Part shown: in pieces, positions 12,801 to 24,800 of the stretch
Layout of the letters: every line of letters begins with the position of its first letter
Numbering within the stretch: position 1 is the first letter of the stretch
DNA from: Clavelina lepadiformis
Lineage: Eukaryota > Chordata > Ascidiacea > Aplousobranchia > Clavelinidae
Assembly (NCBI RefSeq): GCF_947623445.1
Contig: NC_135242.1
Span: 8,928,001-8,992,000, forward strand
Length of the DNA stretch: 64,000 bases
Direction of reading: 5' to 3'
The notes under the pieces: model-generated
What the model was told of the DNA's origin: nothing
Database searches by the model: none
Seen by the model: only the letters and a program-made list of their open reading frames with translations
Made by a program: the position numbers and the translations under genes

Positions 12801-15800
12801 GTCAATATACCAGTTAGAATGTTAGTACAATTAGAATCATAGGGTATCTAAATATCTGGATTCGGGATAAGAATGGGGCAAAGCGTGTCTTTTTCTAGTT
12901 GGGCTAACCATGCTAACGGCGAATTATCGCTGTTTACTGTATGCTGTATAGCCTTTGATTTATGATACGCAAAGCAACAAGTCAGTACAGCTAAAAAGGA
13001 CGTAGATTATTTAGATATTAAATTATAGGCTTAACAGCATGGCGAAGATTGCAGAACACGTGCTGTTCTGTTGTCCGTATGTAGCCTAGTTAAGTTACAG
13101 CATAATAATTACCAGATTAGCGAAAACGTTCATAAAACTATCTATACCATATATGTTTTAAAATTACCCTTCTAAAACAGGAACAAAGAACATTAGTGAA
13201 TAGCTTTTCATGAACTTTGATCTTATTCCTGTTTACGTAACCAGGCAAGTAAAGCACCCTTGATATGAACACGAGTACGACAAAATTAACATGAAACTAT
13301 ATACCATTCGGACGAAACTAATACTTGAAAGCATCTACCCCAACTGGGCTTCGTCATCTGCTTTGGCTTAAGTTTTGTTTACTTGGCTTCGTATCTTGTA
13401 AACAACGTTACAGCAAATAACAAGTACTTTCTTCAGTTTACGGTTTTACCTATTACGGTATTGGTATAGGACTATAGGGCATAGGCTAAAGTCTGCAGTC
13501 TGTTTAAAATGTTTTAGTCAACAATAACTGCATAAGAAATCTGGATGTAAATGTGTGAAATGAAACTGCCACCTGAAATGAGCCAGCCACGTTCCAGTTC
13601 TAAGAGGAGATTTTCATATCTAACCAAACTAATTGATGACGGAGACATTCCTTTGGAGGTAAGATGAAGTTACAAAACAATATAGCCAACTAACTATATT
13701 ACGGTATAGTAACAGAAGATGTATAATAAATTGCATATAGACTCTAGCTTTGTTGACAAGACATTTTAATGTTTGCAGTTTTAACTTTGTCCAGGTTACA
13801 CATCATTAATCGGATACATATACGAACGCTTCTATTTGCTTTTTGTCTGTTTTTCAATAACGTTTATGCCTATCTATATTTTGACCTTAATTTATGTCCA
13901 TTTTAACAATGGTGAAAGAGTCACTTTGTTTTAAATTACTTGTACAACTTTTGAACACATTGTTGTAGCGACTTGCATGCCACTACATTTTTGAAAAGTA
14001 CCACAATCACAAAGTATACGCCCGCTGAGTAAAGTAGGCTATATGATTTGCGAAATCATTTCTTCTGTAGAAGTTAGCTGCATCTTTGTGTGTGGCATTA
14101 ATGAGTAGCAGCTAGCGAGCCCAACCGCTACCCTGTTCTAGATGAAAATGTTTTGGTCTGTTTCTATTGATCAGAGTGTTCTAGAGTCTAGACAACTGCT
14201 GCTGCTTACTACACTAAAGAGTGGTTGTCACTAGATAACAATAAAAACTTCTACACGTGCCGCACAAATCCTTCAGTTCGGCCTCGGGTTGGACATGGTT
14301 GATTTAGACCGCAGCCTTGATAACAAAAGGTATAGGTTATAGCTTACAAACATGCCATGCGAAGAATTTATGACTAATTTTATGACAAGAAACTTAAAAT
14401 TTTGTATAAAGTCGTTATTTTGAAATTGATAAATGCAATATAGGCCTATGCAGCTACAGTTAGTCCTTAATGATTTTTAGGAACTCTGTTTTGTAGCGCT
14501 ACTATCTGTTAAAAAGCGATTGTAGGAAATTTTTATTGTAATAATTTTCTTCGAAAAACTAAATGCGACAAATTAAGTGATCAAATTTTTAATTAGATTA
14601 CTTTGTTAGTCTATTTCGTAATAAAGTTATAATTTGCGTTTCATTTTGCTCTGTTGCGACTCCGCCAAAAAGAACTCCCATAAGACTAAGACGTCAAAAA
14701 TTTCACAAGATAAATATGTTTTAACCTTGTCGCTACAATTTACATAACTTTACATTTCCTATGTTGCGTGCAATTAATTGTGCTGCACCCTACATGATTA
14801 ACCTATAAGTCTAATGCACTAAGAAAGGGCTTCTGAAGCGTGTAGTCTACATACAGTCGAATCCGCTTAATTCGGACACTTTGGTTCCGCTCACTTTTGG
14901 CCGAATTAAGCGGAGAAACGGCTTTGTCCGAATTAAGCGGAACATCAGTTGTTCGTTTCATGGTCATGCATAAAGGCAAAAACGCATTTAAAATACTGTA
15001 GTGTTGCGTAATAAATGAATTGCAGCTGCGCTATACTGCAGTAACTGGCACTGATCGCATAAAACGTCTTCGTTTACTTTAGTGAGCAATTTCAATTTTC
15101 GTGCTAAACTTCTGTACAATTTTGTCCTACAAGATGGACGCAATTGTACCCAAGTAAAAGCGACTATGAAGCTGGCACGGCGTTATATGAGTTCATTGTC
15201 GATTGTTACTGCATGGATCGTCATTGTTTCACCATAATCACTCATAATGCAATTGCATCTTGTCTTAAAACGAACGAAGTACTGTTTATTGTGTCATAAC
15301 CTAACGATGGAATTGCGAACCTGTGTCCGAATTAAGCGGAGAATTGTCCGAATTAACAGGATTTTTATACGTTCAATTTTTACTTTTGTTCCGTTCCTGA
15401 GCATTTTGGCCGAATAAAGCGGTTGTCCGGGTTATCCGGTGTCCGAATTAAGCGGATTCGACTGTATTTTGTAATGTTTAAGCGCCATCACATCATTTAT
15501 ATCAGGGTTTCCCAAACGTTTTCGGCCACGGACTTATGAATCTGTTTTTCTCGGACCCCAGTCTTATGTCGAGTTAAGTTTTTCTGCGCAACCAGCGTGG
15601 AAGTATAATACAAAAGATAAAATTAAAAACATTGGATCATGTTCATTAACAAAACTAATGATGAACGATTTCATTTGCGTAAATACTGAGACAGATGAGG
15701 TCCGGATTCAACACTGAAATGGTCCGCATTCGGACCGCGGTCCGCCAGTTGAGTAGCCCTGATATAGAATGTTCATAGTATTAGTCAAGCCTAATTGTTA

Positions 15801-18800
15801 GGTCTGAAAATTAAAAGCTTCCTTACAATAATCAAATTGCAATTCCAAACTTGCGCAAATGAAGAGAAAGCAACCTGCCAATATACCGTAGATCGATTGC
15901 CCAGCCCCATGAGCCCTTTTTAGTTACGGGCCTTCCTATCACGTCTTAAAGTATGCAGGTTTTTTTTAGGAAATGCGCAGAGTTGTAATAACTCAAGTCA
16001 CTTTTGCAAAGACTTGAATTGACTCGAGACCCATTCGATGAAATTGCATATATGACTTGAGTCAGTTGTGTCAAATGACTCGACTTAACTGGAATCACTT
16101 CCTCCAAAAGACTTGACTTGCGACTCGAGTTTGATGACTTGGTTACGACTCTGGGAATTTCCATATGGAGTCGAAATTTTCGTCACGCTCAAGATACGAA
16201 TTGTTACAATATAATGGCAACTTTAGCATTAAATATATACCTAATTATTGGATTAATTTAAATAAAATTAGTATTTTTGTTTTCAGTTAGGAAAGCACTC
16301 TTAAATCAAGCAATAAAAATATTTCCTTTTAACAATAATAATAATCGTTCTATTTAGAGACCATGTGTAAAATAGTGTAATATCCTACGAACTAAACGAG
16401 TCGTTTTTCATTAGACAAGCTTAACGATATACCACAAGAAAGATCGCTTCGCATATGTGCAAACAAACGTAGTGTAGTGCGAGAACTTAGAAATCGTGAT
16501 ACCAGTTTCATTTCATTATCTGTGCAACCATAGATAACATACGTATATATAAAATATATGTACATAGATGGTATACATAGATTAGTATGTATTAATGGTC
16601 TGTGCACCCATAAATAGTTTATATGTATATGTACATAGACACATATATTTTTATATATTATCTACGATGCACTAATTAAAATAAAGCGTTACTTCTAAAC
16701 CTCACATTTTGAAACCGAGATTTCTATGGACTTACAAGCGTCTCCGTGACAAACAATAAAGAACTAAGAAGCGTATTTTCCCTTTCTTGCTCTTACTAGT
16801 CTTAGGTAAAACAGGTCTTTTACCTGAAGGAGTTGGGACATTTGTCATGGTAGTCGGTGAATGTATCTTTCAATCTTCGGGTAGGGTGAAAACCGCTGAT
16901 AAGACTGATTTCGTTTTGATAGGCTAGTTCTGTCATTGGACGGTTGGCTGTTTGAATTTCTACACGACTTGATAATTCCCCTAATTGACAGATTGACGAT
17001 GTCGCAATAAAAAAGGAACTTGGTTGCAGCCAACGCCAACTTGCTATATATCTTGTTACATGCACATATTGCTAACTTCAACTATTAGGGCTACCAAATC
17101 AAGAGGCTGGTATAAGTACCTATCTTTATTCTGTATCATTTTTATTCTAAATTGTAACCTGTCTAGACCGATAACTTTGCACAGAGCTCTCGGAATATCA
17201 GCGTTCTTAAAAATTCTAAGTGCCTACCTTATTCTGTGACAAACTAAAAAATGTGTAGTCTGCAGCATAGCATGTATAGTGATATTTAACCAAGCTGTGT
17301 CTTGCTTTGTTTGTTGCTTAGTAATAATGGGATGCATTATAACACTTTTGTCATTTTTTTGTCTTATGTGCATGTCATATGACACATTTTTTGTTTAGCC
17401 ACTTTGCTGGAAGGTAAATATTTTGGTAAAAATGACACCTATTACGGCTCATATTTAGGCACAGCCTATGTGTCACAATATAATTAAGGATATTATGGGC
17501 CTACATCATATATATCTTTTTGTCTTAAATTACGCTTGTGAACAAAATTTTATAACGATAATACTTCAGATGAATGTATTTTATTCAGATGAATCCACTA
17601 AATTTTTCAATATGAAGTTATGTGTACAAAGGATAGAACATTTGCATATAGAGCATTTGCTATATAGTGGTGTTTATGCAGCCAGATTTGTCTTGTTTGC
17701 TTATTAGTGGAATATCAACTTGGATCTTAAAATCTGGGGATACACGTTGACAATCCTGCCTTTTTTTAACAGTGTGTGCCACATTTGTAATGTAATAAAA
17801 TCCACCACCTCGTTGTTATTGCCAGATTGATAAGCTTTTGTTAAATTATGATATGCAAACTTTTGCCATTAGACCCCATTTCAACTGAATATTTAGGTTG
17901 TTTTGTCTTTAGTGATATCAATTAAAGACAGTTAGTTTGATAGTTCAGCAGGTTCAAACTATAAAATTAGGTGACAAAATGTACAGGCTAATACTATGTG
18001 GATACTGTAGTATATACGTTAAAACTTCAAAGTGAATTTTAAACATTCAGTATACTAACCACACCCAAAAATATTACCAAAGATACTGTATGTGCGTTTT
18101 AGGCAGTTTTTAATCCAGTTTCAAATTAAACTTGGAATTTTTATGAACCAACACACTTCTATTATATATATATGAATTGTGATATTATAATTTACCAAAG
18201 TTATTGGAAAATGGTTGTAAGCTTAGATAACTAAGAGTCTGTTGGGTTAGATTTTGTGGTACCAATGCCAACAAACTGGATTGAAATACAGAAGATATTG
18301 TAGACAAAACAGGAATCGTTTTTCATAGAATATATTTGTATTTGAAATTATTATCTATATATACTAACAATTTTGAAATATGTTTGATTTGTAGTATAGC
18401 CTATATCATATAATGCTTTTGCAAATTATTTTAGGAACTACACACTTTAAGGATACCAAATAATCAGAAAAATGAAGCCATGGATGTGTATAGACATATG
18501 AATTCTACCACCAAGCATTTTGGAAATATGATAAAAAGCAGTGAAAAAACATCAGAGTTTCAGAGTGATGCGTATTTAGAGTACAGAAGGTTAGTAATAC
18601 TGCTAGTCATATATAGTCATTTCTTGTTTTGATACAAATTAATTTAATTTTTGTCTTCCATTTACATAATTGATAATGTAAAAATAAGACTGACTCATGA
18701 TTTGTTCCATTTTATTGTGTTCCATGTCAAGAGCATAAATATCAGTAGTAAACATTAGTTTACGTTCAGTAATAATATCCTAAACTTTTATATATAAAAA

Positions 18801-21800
18801 CATGTATGTTTCTCAGGCGGGTGTTTCAACAACTCGCTGCAGAATATGAAAGAGAAAAACGCCAACAAGAGCAAGAAAATGAGGACGAGGATCCAAACTT
18901 AAATAATGACGATGACTTGTTACATTCCTCATGCTATCAAAACCAAAATGACGACTTGAAATGCACTGTTGAAACCCAGCCCTCTTGGGATGATTCTGAT
19001 TTAAAATCAGAGACATACATCACATCACCTGTTCACTCTTATTCAAGCCATACACTGCCATGGCAGAAGAATAGCATCCATAAATCTGACCTTACTTTCG
19101 ATGATCAGCACCGTAGGTCAACAAATGAGTTAAACTCCAAAGAAACTTCAGTGCCTTTGATGAACTGGGCATCATTTGAAGAACAAATTAAACGAAAATC
19201 AGGGCAAGCTGAATCCAATGAATCTATACAAAGTAATACTGATTCTCAGGAGGTTTTTCCTACTGCAAAGCAATGGAAAGGCCACAAAAATTCCTTTCAG
19301 GTGACCTTACAATAAGGTTAATTTTATAATTCTGGTAACAGCAACATTCCTGTGTTGCAGTGAAATTTGTATCATGTTATGACAATTTTCATGTACAGTC
19401 AATCCCACTTAATAGCGCGTCGGTTTATAGAGCTAAGCATTTTATTAGAGTAGTTTTCACTGATACAGAACAAACGATGATTTTCTTTTTATTAATTCAT
19501 TGCTTATTAGAGTAACTTGACACCTGTCAAGTTTAGAAGTTAAAGGGTGGCTCTTGCTGTTCTTTGATCGCGTTTATAGCAGCTTGATGTGTAGCGAAAT
19601 GAGTTTAGTTTGAAGAGGCCTCAAAGAGAGGTCACTGCTGGCGAAGCAAGATCACCCTGTGCATTACGTTGCCAAAAGCAAAGTCAAACAGTCAAAAATT
19701 GTCTAATTCGTTTTCCCTAAAACCTGCATAGGGGCAGGATGGTAAAATAAATCAGAATAAAAATGCCCTGATATCGAAACGTTTGTAACTTTTTTTATAC
19801 ATCCATATTCATTTCTCGTTGTATAATAAAAACCGCTTATTAGAGCAGGTTTTGCCATTCCAGGGGTGCTCCATTAAGTGGTGTTTATTGTACAGATTTT
19901 CTCGTTAAGGCGTATTATTTAATTTTAATTAATTTAGAATTAAATCTGTGATTGATATTTACTTTAGCTTGTTCAAATTTCTTTAGCTGCGAGTTAATGT
20001 TTTACTTTTTCTGATATTCCAACTTAACCATGTTCTGCTATGTTTGCCACCAGGCATAATTTCAATAACAAAAGGTGCTCAGCTGGTGAATTAATTCTTT
20101 TAGGAACCAATTCGGTTCAATTCGATTCATAAAAGAATTAATTCACTAGCTGAGTACCTTGTTTTATTAACCATGTTCTGTTGGTTAAAGATAGCTTATA
20201 AGCCATCATATCATAAATAATTATATTTATGAATTTCATAAAAGTTAGTAGATACTGATACTGTAATTTTATTTAATAATAATAATAATTAATGTGTATT
20301 ATTTGTACTGTAGAAAAAAACTGTTTAGATTGTTGCTTAGAAATTAGTCCAAGGTTAAAGTGTGCATAAATGCTGGTATAGATACACATACAAATTTGCA
20401 TGTAAGTTTTAAAATCTAATTACGACTCTGCATTGGAGAGATTGATATTTTTGGAAATTCATGTAAGGGTAAAATTGTCATGGGCCGTTTACTGAATTAT
20501 TAATTGCTTACGTAAGGCAGCTTATTCGTGCTGCTCAAATTTTGCTTCTTTTAAAGTTGAAATCATTTCCATAAACTGAAGTAGCGTTTATTGTTGCGCC
20601 TTCCAGAAATGTAATAAGCAATTTTTAGTATATCTTTAAAGAATCTTTTTTATTAGTGCCAAGCTTTAAAGCAGCGTTTCTCAAATCATTGGTTGTGACG
20701 CAAATTTGAGCCGCCTAGTTTGTACTCTTCGGTTACGGCTTGCGATGATACTGCAGAAGCGGTCATAGCTGCCTTCGCATCTAAATAGGTTGCAGTTACT
20801 ATTTTGATGTGGCAGGCATTGTGTGAGACGATTTTACAAATAATTTTGTGTCGAAACATGTTTTGGATACGTGCGTCGTATATTTAAGTGAGAGCGGTGA
20901 CGTGATAACAGTCGAGTAAGATTAGCCTAAAAGTTAAGTGTGAGGGTTGTAGAATCTTTCTATTGAAGACCATCTTAATGATGAGATGCTGCGTATAAGG
21001 TTTTCCTGGCTCTGGACGTTTTAAGTAATTGTGTGTGTTAAAAATCAGTTTCCTGCTCAAACCGTTTTAACTTGGGTGTTTCAGGCGAAGCGTGTGGTCA
21101 CGTTGACCGCAGGAAAGTGAAATAAATTTAATGGGCTCCTTTTGTTCATACTAATTTTTAGAATTTTATATCACTAAATTGTTTGTATTCGATCGCCACT
21201 TGAATTCGTGTGTCAGTGGTACGTCAGTTGCTTCGTTGAAACTTTTGTATTTGCACAATCTTCCCGTTCCCTTTTTGCTTCAAAAATCTCTCTTATTCAC
21301 AGCGATATTTTTGCAAATGTTGCAAGCATTTCGCACAATGAAGTAAGTAGGTCGTTGTTTAGAACAAAACATTTGCATAAGTAGGTTGCCACACGTTCCA
21401 CAATAAGGGCATCGACATGCATTAAAAATTACGAAGTGACTATTTCACTGCATGTAGAAGGTCACGCAGCCTGTTGTTAAAGATAAGCGGTTCGGTTAGG
21501 AGAATGGATATGCAAAACGTTGATATTAGTTACTGAATGTTTGGGGTTGGATTTAAATTAAAAGGTAGATTTAGATGTTATAACATTCACGTTAGGTTAA
21601 CAAGAAACTGAACGCACAACGCACGCATTTGAAATAACGGCAGCTAAAAACTTATCCTTGCCAAACATTCATGCCAATGTGGTATGTCGCATGAACAGCA
21701 TTACGTAATTGCTTGTGATCGAGTGAATTAGCTTGTGTATGTAAGGTATGGAGTGAAGTGTTTTCCGCTTGTAATTGTTTCTTCTTGTATATATTTGACT

Positions 21801-24800
21801 ATTTATCACTACGCAGTATATTTCACTATTTATCACTACGCTTTCTGATTCGGTCGATGTCTAGAGACCAGAAAGTTATTAAATAGAAAAATGTGTTCAG
21901 TTTTCGTTTAAAACGATCACCCACAAATGTCTGGCCAAGCGGAAACAAGGTTCGTCTTATTTAAACAACTTTCCTATTTGATCATCGTATGTCTGTGATT
22001 TGTCTCTTGGTATTTACAGAATCATTTTGGTGTAGGACACGTCCTGAGTTTTCAACTGTAAACTAAAAACTTTGTGGTAACGGTTGTTCCTTTCACCTGA
22101 GTCCTGTGCGAGCGTAAATGTCTACTTTTGGTTAAAATGCTGTTTTAACCAAGAGACATGGAGGCAACTGTGATAACTAACGTTAAAGTGAACTTAATAC
22201 CATTTCGGTAATAGTAATCTTAAGTTATATACTGTATGTAATATAATTTGAAAACTCAGGAAGCAGACAGTGGGTAGCCCTTTGAGTTTGTCTGGGTTGG
22301 TAGGTTTTAAATTACATGTCTGGATTCTTTGCCAGAATCTGGATTCCCTAAGATCAATCTTTACCTGTAAAGTTGTAATTGTGTGCTTTTTGAACAAAAA
22401 TGTGAAAAAGTTTATTAGTATAATTTTAGATTAAGTTCTACAACTCCAAAAATATAAATTCATATGACTCAACTTTTGTTAGAAATAACGGCTGAACAAA
22501 TTACAGTGATTGATTTCATTTGGTGATTAAACGTTGGGGATTTTGCATGTCAGCAGTGAAACATCTCTTCAAGACTGTATTGTTAGTGTGGATTCCTTAT
22601 ATATAACATGTACTTAACTTATGTTATATCAGCATTAAGATACTTCATCAAGGCCAGGATGGGATGGTCAAGTGGACCATTGCGATTTTTAGCGAATTTT
22701 GTATGTGATTAATGTCGCAAATCTCAATATCAGTCCACTTATAGTCTAGTGTTATACTGGTATATGCTGACTTACAAACGTTTTGTTTACTTGTTTCACT
22801 AGGATTGCATGGTTTGCATATCTAACCCAAATTTAAAGTTTAACTTACAAACAAACAACTTTTGACCTTTGATTTGTCTCAAGAGTAACAATTGCTCACT
22901 GAGGCGGAGAAAGAAGAGTGGTGACCTCCTTTATCAGTAGCTTTTGTTTTTCTCTTTATTGATTTGTGCTACCATTGGATTTCATAAATTGCTTGTAAAA
23001 CTGGGCCTTCCCTCTCTCCTATCATACTGGGAGGTTGTGCAGCTGATAACTTCTAGGGAATGCCTGGTGGTTGGAAATTGGAATTCAGTTTTTCTTTTTG
23101 CGGGCAGCAGGGGAAGGAAGTTTAACGGTGTATACTGATCGATGTTCAAACTGTAGTTTTGCGCAAGGCATTGTTTAGTATGAAGTATGTAAAAATTTGC
23201 CTGTTGTATAATTGCAGCATTTATTAAGCAACTGTGTTATTTAATAATGCTTCCAAACATGACTGAAGTTGAGGTTCAACTTACTTCAGCAAATTCAAGG
23301 TCAGATTCTAAAAGCTCATTGATTTGGGAATATCAAGATTACCTAACAAACCTGTCTAATGCAACTCTAACTTTGCGGGAACTGTTGATATACTTTCGTC
23401 AGATTGATAAACTCAAAAGTAAACAAGTGAAAGTAGAATCAGACAGTGTATTTTCAGAAAGTGAAACTGAGTTTTTAGAGAGTTCACTATTTTTATTTGA
23501 TAATAATGGGAGTGACAGTACAAGTCTTTCTTGCACATCAAGCACCACATCAAAAGCTTCGGCCTACGGAAGAAAGCAAAAAAATCCCTTGTCACTTAGG
23601 GAGGTAGATGATAACTGTGTCATTTTTGTGACTAGTTCAGTAGTTTGATTGATTGAATGAATAATAACAATACTATATACAATGTATTTTTAGTTGGTCA
23701 TTAGGGCACAAGGTTGCCTTGCCTTCATTACATTTGGCATTTAACCACATTAGTTTAGATACGCCTAGCATGGCTTACCTATATAATATAGCTAACTAAA
23801 TAAGGTTACTTGTACAGGGTAAAATCAGGCCATTGGCTTAAAAGCAGATTAAAATTTTTCACATTGCATTGATTATTTCACACACACCCTTTACTTTAAT
23901 AAATTACGATGATGAAATATTCCCTTGGTAATTATAAGTTCATTGTCCATTTAAATTAACCATGCTTAAGTTGCTGACCATTGTCTCAATTCACAGAAAC
24001 AAAAGATGGAAAGGGAGGCAATTCGTCAAAAGCTTTCAATGGAGAACAATGATCATGAAGAATTTAAGTATGGTGCTGATAAACCATGGTACCAGCCAAG
24101 GTTAGTTATATACTTTCCCATACATTCCCTTGGGTAAATACCAGTTAAGGTCATAAAATGCTGTCAATTTACATTCTTGCACAAACAGATTTGAAAGGTC
24201 TTATTCAGCGAACAACCAAAGCCTGCAAATATGTTACATCAATGAATCCTGTTCATCAGGAAGTGATGATGAAGTTTCCAAGCTTGAAAAAAGTGACAGC
24301 AGCAGAAACAGTTCATTCTCACCTGCATCACCGATGGGATTTGGATCCCCTAGGCTATACGGGAAGCGTTACATGAAGCAACATCGATCGTCGGATGTTT
24401 CGTCTCACTCCTCATCAACGTCGTCGTTAACAATGCCCTCACCATCCATGGCAAGCGACAGTACTATTATAAGCCATAACCACCATCAAGGTAAATGTCA
24501 ATCGTTTCGTTTCATCATTCAATCTTTTTTGTTATTGCTAGAGACAGTATGTTTGATAAAAATAACCATAACTGTGATTTCAGATCTACGAAGTGGACGA
24601 TCTAAACAAGAAGAATTGGAAATGGAAGCTAGATTTCAACTTGCTCAGGCTCACCAGCGAGCAAAACTTCAAGCAGAAGAAGATCGTCAAAAAAGCCGAA
24701 CTCAAGACAAATCTTCACTCGCTCATCGCCTAGTACGTGCTTTGCCAAGACCATGGCAATAATTTTTTTGACCGGCTTATTATACTATCGGTAGCATGCA

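Larger units (their letters stand above)
7453..18434. other. 11 kb central intron of IQCJ-SCHIP1, repeat rich
   Basis: Contents I can support: an inverted copy of the preceding IQ exon (8610-8710), an inverted repeat (arms about 8520-8605 and 9080-9195), a truncated MITE (10006-10252), the alternative first exon at 13551-13658, a pogo-like MITE (14854-15464), a hAT-like MITE (15503-15761), and a GACTCGAGTC-rich repeat (about 15985-16155). A hAT-like end (CAGTGTTTCCAAGCGGGGTG) lies near 10709. The rest is AT-rich with no recognised exon. Confidence 0.5.
19301..23217. other. Intron between the VPLMNW exon and the SCHIP1 core
   Basis: Contains a pogo-like MITE (19396-19890), a fold-back repeat (20067-20165), a hAT-like end near 20672 (CAGCGTTTCTCAAATCATTG) and the second copy of the 1375-1530 dispersed repeat at about 21432-21600. 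It ends at the alternative first exon at 23247. No other exon is recognised. Confidence 0.5.

Noticed and set aside
19290-23250. Direct splicing of the exon ending at 19300 to the exon at 23218
   Set aside because: The phases do not match (phase 0 against phase 1), while 19300 to 23997 matches exactly and gives the conserved SCHIP1 junction. The 23247 stretch is therefore treated as an alternative start.
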